NCBI RefSeq assembly: GCF_002910905.1
Contig: NZ_NEUE01000305.1
Coordinates: 14,153 to 74,173 of the forward strand
Direction: 5' to 3'
Source of the DNA: Streptomyces sp. SM11
GTDB taxonomy: Bacteria > Actinomycetota > Actinomycetes > Streptomycetales > Streptomycetaceae
DNA length: 60,021 nucleotides
In this document: in pieces, positions 36,007-43,699 of the stretch
Layout: every line of letters starts with the position of its first letter
How positions within the stretch are numbered: position 1 is the first letter of the stretch
Notes under the pieces: generated by a model
What the model saw: only the letters and a program-made list of their open reading frames with translations
Told to the model about the DNA's origin: nothing
Database searches by the model: none
Translations under genes and position numbers: made by a program

Positions 36007-37235
36007 GCGACGACCGGATGCTCCTGGCATCCTTGCCCACGCCCTACTTCAGCGAACCGCTGCACGTCGGGCGCCCGAACCTGGGCTCCCGGGACCGGCT
36101 GATCGAACGGATCGACGGTGCCCTGGAACGGCTGTGGTTCACCAACGACGGTCCTCTGGTCAGGGAGTTCGAGGCCCGTGTGGCCGAGTTCGCCGAGGTC
36201 AGGAACTGTGTCGCCGTCTCGAACGCCACCACCGGTATCCAGGTCGCCGCGAAGGCCCTGGGCATCGGCCCGGGGGACGAGGTGATCGTCCCCTCGTTCA
36301 CCTGGGTCGCCACCGCACACGCACTGGACTGGATCGGCGCGGTGCCCGTCTTCTGCGAACTGGACGAGGAGACAGGTACCGCCGACGTGGCACACGTGGA
36401 ACGGCTCATCGGACCGCGCACCCGCGCGATCCTGGACGTGCACGTCTTCGGCCGGCCCGCCCGGATCGACGAGCTGAGCAAACTGGCCGAGGAGCACGGC
36501 CTGCCCCTGCTCTTCGACGCCGCGCACGCCTTCGGCTGTACCTACCGGTCCAAGCCGATCGGAGGATTCGGCACCGCGGAGATCTTCAGCTTCCAGGCGA
36601 CGAAGTTCGTGAACAGCTTCGAGGGCGGGGCGATCGTCACCGACGACGACGAACTGGCCGACCGGCTCAGGGCCATGCGCCACCAGGGCCTCAACGCGGC
36701 ACATGAGATCACCGGAAGCGGCACGGTCGCCCGCATGCACGAGATCAGCGCGGCGATGGGCCTCACCTCGCTGGAGGCGGCCGACGTCTTCACCGAGGTC
36801 AACCGGCGCAACTACCGGCTGTACGAGAACTACCTGGACGGTCTGCCCGGCGTGCGGGTGCGCCCGCAGCAGGTGGGCGAGCAGTCGAACTGCCAGTACG
36901 TCGTCATCGAGGTGAACGCCACCCGCGCCGGCCTGCGCCGAGACGAGCTCCAAGCGGTGCTCCAGGGGCACAACGTGCTCGCGCGCGCCTACTTCAGCCC
37001 CGGTTGCCACAGCTGCGAACCGTACCGGTCCGCCCCCGCCCGCCACACTCCCGACCCGTTGCCGAAGGTGGAGGCGCTCACCGAGCGGGTCCTGTCGCTG
37101 CCCACCGGGATGGCAGTCGGCCCCGCCGAGGTGGAAGGCGTCTGCCGCATCATCCGCGCGGCGGTCGACGGGAGCGCGGTGCCCAAAGCTGATCACAGCA
37201 CAGGAGGAGATGCGAGCTGCAGCCATCGGCCGTGA
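36003..37235 (+). CDS. sgcA4: sugar aminotransferase (SgcA4-like)
   Basis: A 410-residue PLP enzyme of the DegT/DnrJ/EryC1 family. The Schiff-base lysine is K201 in FSFQATKFVNSFEGG, with the preceding LPLLFDAAHAFGC contributing the PLP aspartate. It installs the amino group on the keto sugar before N-methylation. The ATG at 36003 overlaps the N-methyltransferase stop. The apoprotein follows about 40 bases later, so sugar genes and the binding protein are probably on one transcript. Confidence 0.93.
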   Translation: MSDDRMLLASLPTPYFSEPLHVGRPNLGSRDRLIERIDGALERLWFTNDGPLVREFEARVAEFAEVRNCVAVSNATTGIQVAAKALGIGPGDEVIVPSFTWVATAHALDWIGAVPVFCELDEETGTADVAHVERLIGPRTRAILDVHVFGRPARIDELSKLAEEHGLPLLFDAAHAFGCTYRSKPIGGFGTAEIFSFQATKFVNSFEGGAIVTDDDELADRLRAMRHQGLNAAHEITGSGTVARMHEISAAMGLTSLEAADVFTEVNRRNYRLYENYLDGLPGVRVRPQQVGEQSNCQYVVIEVNATRAGLRRDELQAVLQGHNVLARAYFSPGCHSCEPYRSAPARHTPDPLPKVEALTERVLSLPTGMAVGPAEVEGVCRIIRAAVDGSAVPKADHSTGGDASCSHRP

Positions 37236-37276
37236 GCATGTCAAGAAATGCAGTCCCCATCGAGATGGAGTACAGC

Positions 37277-37708
37277 ATGCCGTTACGTCACATGTCCCGC
37301 CGCGCCTCCAGGTTCGGCGTCGTGGCTGTCGCATCCCTCGGCCTGGCCGCCGCCGCCCAGTCGGTCGCCTTCGCCGCGCCCGCGTTCTCGGTCAGCCCCG
37401 CCTCGGGGCTGAGCGACGGACAGAGCGTGTCGGTGTCCATCAGCGGTGCGTCCGCGGGCGAGACCTATTACATCGCCCAGTGCGCACCTGTCGGCGGACA
37501 GGACGCGTGCAATGCCGCGACAGCGACCTCCTTCACCACGGACGCGTCCGGAGCCGCGGCGTTCACCTTCGTGGTGAAGAAGACCTACACGGGCAGCACG
37601 CCCGAGGGCACGCCGGTCGGAGCCGTCGACTGCGCCGCCGCCGCGTGCAACCTCGGCGCGGGCAACTCCGGCCTGGACCTCGGCCACGTGGCCCTCGACT
37701 TCGGCTGA
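37277..37708 (+). CDS. cagA: enediyne pre-apoprotein (CagA/C-1027 type)
   Basis: A 143-residue precursor with a 33-residue signal peptide (basic MPLRHMSRRASRF, a hydrophobic stretch, cleavage after AFA) and a 110-residue mature immunoglobulin-like domain starting APAFSV. Four cysteines give the known disulfides: C36-C45 in QCAPVGGQDAC and C86-C91 in DCAAAAC (mature numbering). From memory about 10 of 110 positions differ from CagA, most of them conservative. It binds, stabilises and carries the chromophore outside the cell. The ATG at 37277 is chosen for TGGAG upstream and the exact precursor length. Confidence 0.97.
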   Translation: MPLRHMSRRASRFGVVAVASLGLAAAAQSVAFAAPAFSVSPASGLSDGQSVSVSISGASAGETYYIAQCAPVGGQDACNAATATSFTTDASGAAAFTFVVKKTYTGSTPEGTPVGAVDCAAAACNLGAGNSGLDLGHVALDFG

Positions 37709-37719
37709 CCTGAGGTTCC

Positions 37720-37742
37720 CCCCCGGTACCGCGGACCGGGGG
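37720..37742 (+). terminator. hairpin just downstream of apoprotein gene
   Basis: An 8-bp GC stem (37720-37727 with 37735-37742) begins 11 bases after the apoprotein stop and is the first of three hairpins in this convergent gap. Confidence 0.55.
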
Positions 37743-37753
37743 CCTCCGCATGC

Positions 37754-37789
37754 CGTCGGGCCTGTCGCACCGGTGCGACAGGCCCGACG
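37754..37789. terminator. 36-bp perfect palindrome between cagA and sgcA1
   Basis: Positions 37754-37789 are a perfect palindrome lying between the convergent apoprotein and thymidylyltransferase genes, well placed to terminate both. Confidence 0.85.
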
Positions 37790-37810
37790 ACATACCCCTG
37801 CGCGGGTAGC

Positions 37811-37851
37811 GCCCGTACCGGGGCGTGTACGTCGTACGCTCCGGTACGGGC
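37811..37851. terminator. hairpin at the 3' end of sgcA1
   Basis: An 11-bp perfect stem (37811-37821 with 37841-37851) and 19-base loop directly abut the sgcA1 stop codon at 37853, so it most likely ends the minus-strand transcript. Confidence 0.65.
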
Positions 37852-37852
37852 G

Positions 37853-38920
37853 TCAGGCCGCGATCTCGATCCGGACGTGATCGCCGACGACCAGCCGGTG
37901 ACGTGCCTCGCCCCGGCCCCCGGGCGCCACGCTGGCCCCCCGGCCGATCAACGAGCCGTGCAACCCGGCGACCGTGAGTATCGAGGCGTCGTCCAGGACG
38001 ATGGAGTCCGAGAGCCGGGACTCCCGCACCGTGCAGTGCTGGCCGATGGAGGTGAAGGGCCCGATCTCGCTGTCCTCCACGACCGTTCCCGCACCGATCG
38101 CCACCGGCCCGACGATCCGTGAGCGAATCACCCGGGCGCCTTCCCCGATCACCACACCGCCCACCAGTTCGCTGTCCGGCCCCACCTCGCCCGACACCCG
38201 GGACACGAGTCGTCCGAGCATCCGGCGGTTGCACTCCAGGACGTCCTCGACGCGCCCGGTGTCCTTCCAGTACCCCCCGAAGCGCTCCGCCTCCACCCGG
38301 GCCCCGTGTTCCAGGAGCCACTGGAGGGCGTCGGTGATCTCCAGTTCCCCGCGGGCACTCGGTGCGATCGCGTCGACCGCCCGGTGCACCTCCGCGGTGA
38401 AGAAGTACACACCGATCGCCGCCAGGTCGCTGCGCGGCTCGCTGGGCTTCTCCACCAGACGCCGCACCTGCCCCGCGGCATCCAGTTCGATCACGCCGAA
38501 GGCCCTCGGGTCGCGCACCTGGCGCACGATGATCGACGCGGCGGGGCGGCACTCGGCGAACTTCCGGGCGTGCGCCGAGAGGTCCCCGTCGAGCATGATG
38601 TCACCCAGGTACAGAACGAAGTCGTCGCCGGCGAGATAGTCGCGCGCCAGTCGTACGCAGTGGGCGATACCCAAGGGCCGCTCCTGGCGAATGTAGGTGA
38701 TCCTCAGACCGAAACGGCTGCCGTTCCCGATCGCCTTGATTATTTCTTGGGCCCAGTCGCCCACGATCATTCCGACATCGGTGATACCGAGGCCGCGAAT
38801 ATTCTCCAGAACGTATTCCAGGACCGGCTTCCCGGCGATCGGAACAAGCTGCTTCGGCATGGCGTAACTGATCGGGCGCAGACGGGTCCCCGAACCGCCC
38901 GAGAGTACAAGTGCCTTCAT
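37853..38920 (-). CDS. sgcA1: glucose-1-phosphate thymidylyltransferase (SgcA1-like)
   Basis: A 355-residue sugar nucleotidyltransferase of the long StrD type. N-terminal KALVLSGGSGTRLRPISY is the nucleotide-binding signature, with AMPKQLVPIAGKPVLEY and VEKPSEPRSDLAAIGVY following. The last 100 residues form a left-handed beta-helix (VVIGEGARVIRSRIVGPVA). It activates glucose-1-phosphate to dTDP-glucose, first step of the aminosugar. The ATG at 38920 follows GAAGGGCGG. It is transcribed alone, opposite to the halogenase. Confidence 0.93.
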   Translation of the reverse strand: MKALVLSGGSGTRLRPISYAMPKQLVPIAGKPVLEYVLENIRGLGITDVGMIVGDWAQEIIKAIGNGSRFGLRITYIRQERPLGIAHCVRLARDYLAGDDFVLYLGDIMLDGDLSAHARKFAECRPAASIIVRQVRDPRAFGVIELDAAGQVRRLVEKPSEPRSDLAAIGVYFFTAEVHRAVDAIAPSARGELEITDALQWLLEHGARVEAERFGGYWKDTGRVEDVLECNRRMLGRLVSRVSGEVGPDSELVGGVVIGEGARVIRSRIVGPVAIGAGTVVEDSEIGPFTSIGQHCTVRESRLSDSIVLDDASILTVAGLHGSLIGRGASVAPGGRGEARHRLVVGDHVRIEIAA

Positions 38921-39104
38921 TCTGTTCCGCCCTTCAGCGCAATCACTGAAATGTCTGGTCACTGTAGACCGCACCGCACGGGCGACGCTTCTCACAGAGT
39001 GCCCACGACTTCGCAATCCCGGAGATGCGCGGTGCACCGACTGCAAGGAGGATTCCAGCAAAAGCGGGGTGACCACTTACCGATCGACGGAAGAAGGAGA
39101 CTCG

Positions 39105-40589
39105 GTGGACGTGGCAACGCAGTACGACGTCATCGTGGTGGGCGGCGGTCCGGCGGGCTCGACCGTGTCCACGCTCGTCCGCAGGAGGGGCCACCGCGTG
39201 CTCCAGTTGGAGAAGGAGACGTTTCCTCGTTACCAGATCGGCGAGTCCCTCCTCCCCGCGACCGTCCACGGCATCGCGCACCTGCTCGGCGTCGGCGAGA
39301 AGCTGAAGGAAGCCGCCTTCACCATCAAGCACGGCGGGACGTTCAAGTGGGGGGCGAACCCCGAACCGTGGACGTTCGACTTCGCGGTCTCCCGCCGCAT
39401 GCCCGGCCCGACGGGATACGCCTACCAGGTCGAACGCATGAAGTTCGACAAGATCCTCCTCGACAACGCCCGCGAGCAGGGGGTGGAGGTACGGGAGAAC
39501 AGCGACGTCCTCGACGTGCTCAAGGGCGAGGACGGCCGGGTTCGGGGGGTGCGCTACCGGGACGCCGAGGGCCGTGAGCACGAGGTGCACAGCCGCTACG
39601 TGGTCGACGCCTCCGGCAACACCGGCGGGCTGTACAAGACGTCGGGGGCGAAACGCGAGTACTCGCCCTTCTTCCGCAATCTCGCCCTGTTCGGCTACTT
39701 CAACGGCGGCAAGCGGTTGCCCAAGCCGAGCAGCGGGAACATCTTCACCTGCGCGTTCGAGAACGGCTGGTTCTGGTACATCCCCCTCACCTCCGAACTG
39801 ACCAGCGTCGGCGCGGTGGTGAACCAGGGCTCGGCGAAGCTGGTGCAGGGCGATCCCGAGAAGGCGATGGCGTCGTTCATCGCGTCCTGCCCCGAGATCG
39901 AGGAGATGCTCTCCGACGCGACCCGGGTCACTGACGGCCCCTACGGGCAGATGCGGGTCCGCAAGGACTGGTCGTACTGCAACACGAGGTTCTGGGCGCC
40001 GGGTATGGCCCTGGTCGGGGACGCCGCATGCTTCGTGGACCCGGTCTTCTCCTCCGGGGTGCACCTCGCCACCTACAGCGGCCTGCTCGCCGCCCGCTCG
40101 CTCAACTCCTGCCTGGACGGGACGGTCGACGAGGCCAGCGCGTTCGAGGAGTTCGAGGCCCGTTACCGGCTGGAGTACGGCCGGTTCTACGAGTTCCTCG
40201 TCGGCTTCTACGACATGCACCACTCCGAGGACTCCTACTTCTGGCAGGCCCGGAAGATATCCAACACCGCTGATTCCGACCTGGAGTCGTTCGTCGAGCT
40301 CATCGGCGGGGTCTCCTCCGACGAGTTCGCCGACGCGGCGCGGGCCAAACAGCGGTTCACCGAGGCCGCGGACGAGATGGCCGCGATGGTGCACACCTCC
40401 GAGGACGACCCCGAGCAGCCGCACGGCGCCGTGCCGGGCAAGGTGGTGGGCCGGCTCATGGAGCAGGGAGCAGCCCTCCAGGCCCGCGCCCTGCTCGGTG
40501 ACGAGGCGGGGGCCGAGCGGCCGGTCAGGCAGGGGGGACTGGCCGCATCGACGGACGGCCTGGGCTGGGTCCCCCACGTCCAACCCTGA
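39105..40589 (+). CDS. sgcC3: FADH2-dependent halogenase (SgcC3-like)
   Basis: A 494-residue flavin-dependent halogenase: FAD-binding VVVGGGPAGSTVSTLVRR, the halogenase signature WFWYIP (WxWxIP), and the FAD-contacting LVGDAACFVDPVFSSGVHLA. In C-1027 SgcC3 chlorinates C3 of the carrier-bound beta-tyrosine. The GTG at 39105 follows GAAGGAGA; the upstream GTG at 39069 lacks a site. It needs FADH2 from a reductase encoded elsewhere. A 184-base divergent gap separates it from sgcA1. Confidence 0.93.
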   Translation: MDVATQYDVIVVGGGPAGSTVSTLVRRRGHRVLQLEKETFPRYQIGESLLPATVHGIAHLLGVGEKLKEAAFTIKHGGTFKWGANPEPWTFDFAVSRRMPGPTGYAYQVERMKFDKILLDNAREQGVEVRENSDVLDVLKGEDGRVRGVRYRDAEGREHEVHSRYVVDASGNTGGLYKTSGAKREYSPFFRNLALFGYFNGGKRLPKPSSGNIFTCAFENGWFWYIPLTSELTSVGAVVNQGSAKLVQGDPEKAMASFIASCPEIEEMLSDATRVTDGPYGQMRVRKDWSYCNTRFWAPGMALVGDAACFVDPVFSSGVHLATYSGLLAARSLNSCLDGTVDEASAFEEFEARYRLEYGRFYEFLVGFYDMHHSEDSYFWQARKISNTADSDLESFVELIGGVSSDEFADAARAKQRFTEAADEMAAMVHTSEDDPEQPHGAVPGKVVGRLMEQGAALQARALLGDEAGAERPVRQGGLAASTDGLGWVPHVQP

Positions 40590-41177
40590 CAGCGCGACGG
40601 CCCTCGCCACCACTGAGCCACAGGGCGGGGAGCCGCTGATCGTCTTCCTGCTCCAGGGCGGCGTACCTCTCGTCCGCGTCCATGGCCTGGGCCGGCCGGC
40701 CGCGCCGCGCCCATCGGCCTGCCGCCCCAGGCCCGCGAGCTGTCCGCAGGGTGCTGCACGGCCCGGCCGTGTTCGGCTGTGCTCGGCCAGGTCCTGCCGG
40801 GCCTCTCCGCCCGGCTCCTCCCCGCGGACGTCTCCCGGGCGCACCTGCCCGACGCCTTCTGCCGGTTCGGGGTCCTGCTGCCGGTGGCCAACACCGGGGC
40901 CCGGTTCCGATGATCGCCAGGACGCTCGCGGACCTGAGCATGACGCACCGCCACGTCGGCCGGTTGCTCATCGCGGCGGCCGGCTCCCCGTCTCGGTCGT
41001 CACCGTCGAAGTGGCCGTCGTCGTCCTGTACGGAGCGCCGACCACCGCGGCCGGGACGGAAGCGCTGCTCGGGGCGTTCGTCGCCGGAGTCACCCCGCTG
41101 CAGCGAACCGTCCGTCTCAGGCCGCTCGATGGCCAAGTCAGCACGGAAGGAGAAGACCACGGGCGCTCCCTGAGTAC
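40590..41177. other. long intergenic stretch before the resistance gene
   Basis: About 590 bases without a convincing gene. Short segments look coding but in different frames: a plus-strand piece near 40720-40912 (ending VLLPVANTGARF), another at 40979-41115 (VVTVEVAVVVLYGAPTTAAGTE region), and a minus-strand MDADERYAALEQEDDQRL starting near 40682. None has a full frame plus ribosome binding site. A decayed gene broken by frameshifts would explain this, as would chance in GC-rich DNA. Confidence 0.4.
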
Positions 41178-41255
41178 ATGCTGGGTGGTTACCGTCCCGC
41201 CGGATCGATCGGCGGGACGGTACTCACGTACGGAACCAAGAGGAGAACTCTGTGA
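41178..41255 (+). CDS. possible 25-codon leader ORF upstream of resistance gene
   Basis: An ATG at 41178 opens a 25-codon frame whose TGA overlaps the GTG start of the UvrA-like gene (GTGA), an arrangement seen in translational coupling. The hairpin at 41191-41221 falls within it. There is no good ribosome binding site ahead of the ATG, so this could be chance. Confidence 0.3.
   Translation: MLGGYRPAGSIGGTVLTYGTKRRTL
41191..41221 (+). promoter_or_regulatory. leader hairpin of the resistance gene
   Basis: A perfect 12-bp inverted repeat (41191-41202 with 41210-41221), 7-base loop, ends 30 bases before the GTG of the UvrA-like gene and 16 bases before its AGAGGAGA site. An outer TGAGT/ACTCA pair (41171 and 41222) could extend it. 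It may be an attenuator, an operator, or a terminator of upstream transcription. Confidence 0.5.
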
Positions 41256-43579
41256 GTGTCACCGACTCCACCCCCGGCGCTAACACGGCATCCGAACAGG
41301 GAGACGGCATCCGTATCGTCGGCGCGCGGATCCACAACCTCAAGGATGTCTCGCTGACCATCCCCCGCGACCGGATCACGGTCTTCACGGGGGTCTCGGG
41401 ATCGGGCAAGTCGTCGATCGTCTTTGACACCGTGGCCGTGGAGGCGCAGCGACAGCTGAACTCCACCTTCAGCTGGTACATCCGCAACCAGCTCCCGAAG
41501 TACGAACGGCCGCAGGCCGAGGCGATCGAGAACCTCACCACTCCGGTGATCGTCGATCAGAAGCCGGTAGGAGGCAACGCCCGCTCGACCGTCGGCACCA
41601 TGACCGACATCCAGCCCATGATCCGTGCCCTGTTCGCCCGGTTCGGCACGGCGGAGGGCCAGGAACCGGGGTCGGCCACCGTCTCCTCGTTCTCGTTCAA
41701 CGACCCCCAGGGCATGTGCCCCGGCTGTGACGGACTGGGCCAGAGCATCACCCTCGACCTGGACAAGATGCTGGACCGGTCGAAATCCCTGGACGACGGC
41801 GCGGTCCTCTTCCCCGAGTACAAGGTGGGCAGCCCCGACTGGCAGATCTGGGCGAAGTCCGGCCGGCTGGACCCTGCCAAGCCGATCGCCCAGTACAGCG
41901 CGGAGGAACTGGACACGCTGCTGCGCGGCACCGGCGGCAAGGTCACGCTGAAGACCAAGAGCACCGAGTTCCAGACGAACTACGAGGGTCTGGCCGACCG
42001 CTTCGAGCGGCTCAACCTCAAGCGCGACCTCAGCGCACTGAGCGACCGCAAGCGCGAGGTCGTCGAACGGTTCGTCACGGACGGCGTCTGCCCGTCGTGC
42101 CGGGGCGCACGGCTCAACGCCGCCGCGCTCGACGTCCGGATCGGCGGGAAGAGCATCGCCGACTACTCGGGCATGGAGGTGGCGGACCTGACCGACGTAC
42201 TCGCCGGCATCGAGCAGCCGGCGGCGGCCCCGCTCGCCGCGGCCGCACGCACGGCACTGCTGCGGATCGTATCCATCGGGCTCGGCTACCTGACCCTGGA
42301 CCGGCCCACGGCCGGCCTCTCCGGGGGAGAAGGACAGCGGCTGAAGATGGTCCGCCACCTCGGCAGCGGCCTGACCGGACTGACGTACATCTTCGACGAG
42401 CCGAGCATCGGACTGCACCCGCGCGACGTGGGGCGGCTCAACGAACTACTGCGCGCGCTGCGTGACAAGGGGAACACCGTGCTGGTCGTCGAGCACGACC
42501 CGGACGTCATGGAGATCGCCGACCACATCGTCGACGTCGGCCCGGGTGCCGGGGTGCACGGGGGCCAGATCGTGTTCGAGGGATCCTACGCCGAGCTGCG
42601 GAGTGCCGAGACCCGGACCGGCGAGGCGCTGCGGCGGGGAGCGCGTGTCAAGGACGACGTACGGAAGCCCACCGGGGAACTGACCGTCGAGAACGCCGAC
42701 CTGCACAACCTGAAGCAGGTCTCCGTCGCCGTACCCACCGGTGTGCTGACCGCGGTGACCGGCGTGGCGGGATCCGGCAAGAGCAGCCTGATCGCTGACG
42801 TCTTCATGCGGACCTACCCCGACGCCGTCTTCGTCGACCAGTCCGCGATCGCCGCCTCCTCCCGCTCCACACCGGTTTCCTACCTCGGACTCATGGACCC
42901 GCTGCGCAAACTGTTCGCCAAGGAGACCGGTGCGAACGCCTCGCTGTTCAGCTTCAACTCGAAGGGCTCGTGCGACGAGTGCCAGGGCCGCGGGGTCATC
43001 ATCACCGAGCTCGCCTTCATGGACCCGGTGACCACGCACTGCGGCGTCTGCGAGGGCCGCCGCTTCAAGCCCGAGGTCCTTGAGCACAAGCTGCGCGGCA
43101 AGTCCGTCGCGGACGTACTGGAGCTGCCCGCCGACCAGGCGGTCGAGTTCTTCACCGAGAAGACGATGCTGCCCAAGCTGCGCGCACTCGTCGACGTCGG
43201 CCTCGGATACCTCACCCTGGGCCAGCCTCTCTCCAGCCTCTCCGGCGGCGAGCTGCAGCGCATCAAGCTCGCCGACCAGCTGCACCGCACCGGCGCGGTG
43301 TACGTGCTGGACGAGCCCACCACCGGGCTCCACATGTCGGACGTGGAGACCCTGGTGGCGTTGCTGGAGGGTCTCGTCGAGGCGGGCAACACGGTCGTGG
43401 TCATCGAGCACAACCTCGATGTGGTGCAGCAGGCGGACTGGATCATCGACCTCGGTCCTGACGGCGGCCGGGACGGCGGCGAAGTCGTGTTCACCGGTAC
43501 GCCGAAGGAGCTGCTCGCCGCGGACTCCTCGCTCACCGGCGAGTACCTGCGCCGCCATCTGGAGGCGGCGGCCGGCTGA
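41252..43579 (+). CDS. sgcB2: UvrA-like ABC resistance protein (SgcB2/DrrC-like)
   Basis: A 775-residue UvrA-type ABC ATPase, shorter than UvrA (about 950). Both ATPase halves are present: Walker A GVSGSGKSSIVFDT and GVAGSGKSSLIAD, signatures LSGGEGQRLKM and LSGGELQRIKL, and Walker B TYIFDEPSIGLHP and VYVLDEPTTGLHM. Zinc-binding CPGCDG, CPSCRG and CDECQG/CGVCEG pairs remain, as in UvrA. Relatives (DrrC of daunorubicin producers) protect DNA from the producer's own drug. The GTG at 41252 follows AGAGGAGA, and a 12-bp hairpin terminates the gene. Confidence 0.92.
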   Translation: MSVTDSTPGANTASEQGDGIRIVGARIHNLKDVSLTIPRDRITVFTGVSGSGKSSIVFDTVAVEAQRQLNSTFSWYIRNQLPKYERPQAEAIENLTTPVIVDQKPVGGNARSTVGTMTDIQPMIRALFARFGTAEGQEPGSATVSSFSFNDPQGMCPGCDGLGQSITLDLDKMLDRSKSLDDGAVLFPEYKVGSPDWQIWAKSGRLDPAKPIAQYSAEELDTLLRGTGGKVTLKTKSTEFQTNYEGLADRFERLNLKRDLSALSDRKREVVERFVTDGVCPSCRGARLNAAALDVRIGGKSIADYSGMEVADLTDVLAGIEQPAAAPLAAAARTALLRIVSIGLGYLTLDRPTAGLSGGEGQRLKMVRHLGSGLTGLTYIFDEPSIGLHPRDVGRLNELLRALRDKGNTVLVVEHDPDVMEIADHIVDVGPGAGVHGGQIVFEGSYAELRSAETRTGEALRRGARVKDDVRKPTGELTVENADLHNLKQVSVAVPTGVLTAVTGVAGSGKSSLIADVFMRTYPDAVFVDQSAIAASSRSTPVSYLGLMDPLRKLFAKETGANASLFSFNSKGSCDECQGRGVIITELAFMDPVTTHCGVCEGRRFKPEVLEHKLRGKSVADVLELPADQAVEFFTEKTMLPKLRALVDVGLGYLTLGQPLSSLSGGELQRIKLADQLHRTGAVYVLDEPTTGLHMSDVETLVALLEGLVEAGNTVVVIEHNLDVVQQADWIIDLGPDGGRDGGEVVFTGTPKELLAADSSLTGEYLRRHLEAAAG

Positions 43580-43586
43580 CCTCGAT

Positions 43587-43614
43587 GCCTCTCCCGGGCC
43601 TCCCCGGGAGAGGC
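43587..43614. terminator. terminator after sgcB2
   Basis: A perfect 12-bp stem (43587-43598 with 43603-43614) with a 4-base loop begins 8 bases after the sgcB2 stop, in a convergent gap. A weaker pair (43623-43629 with 43665-43671) may serve the minus strand. Confidence 0.8.
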
Positions 43615-43699
43615 AGGAGGAGCCCTCGGCCGCCGGCCCCGTTGTGAGGTGCCGGCGACCGGGACCGAGGGTCCTCCCCGGCGGTGGCCTCCGCAGTCC

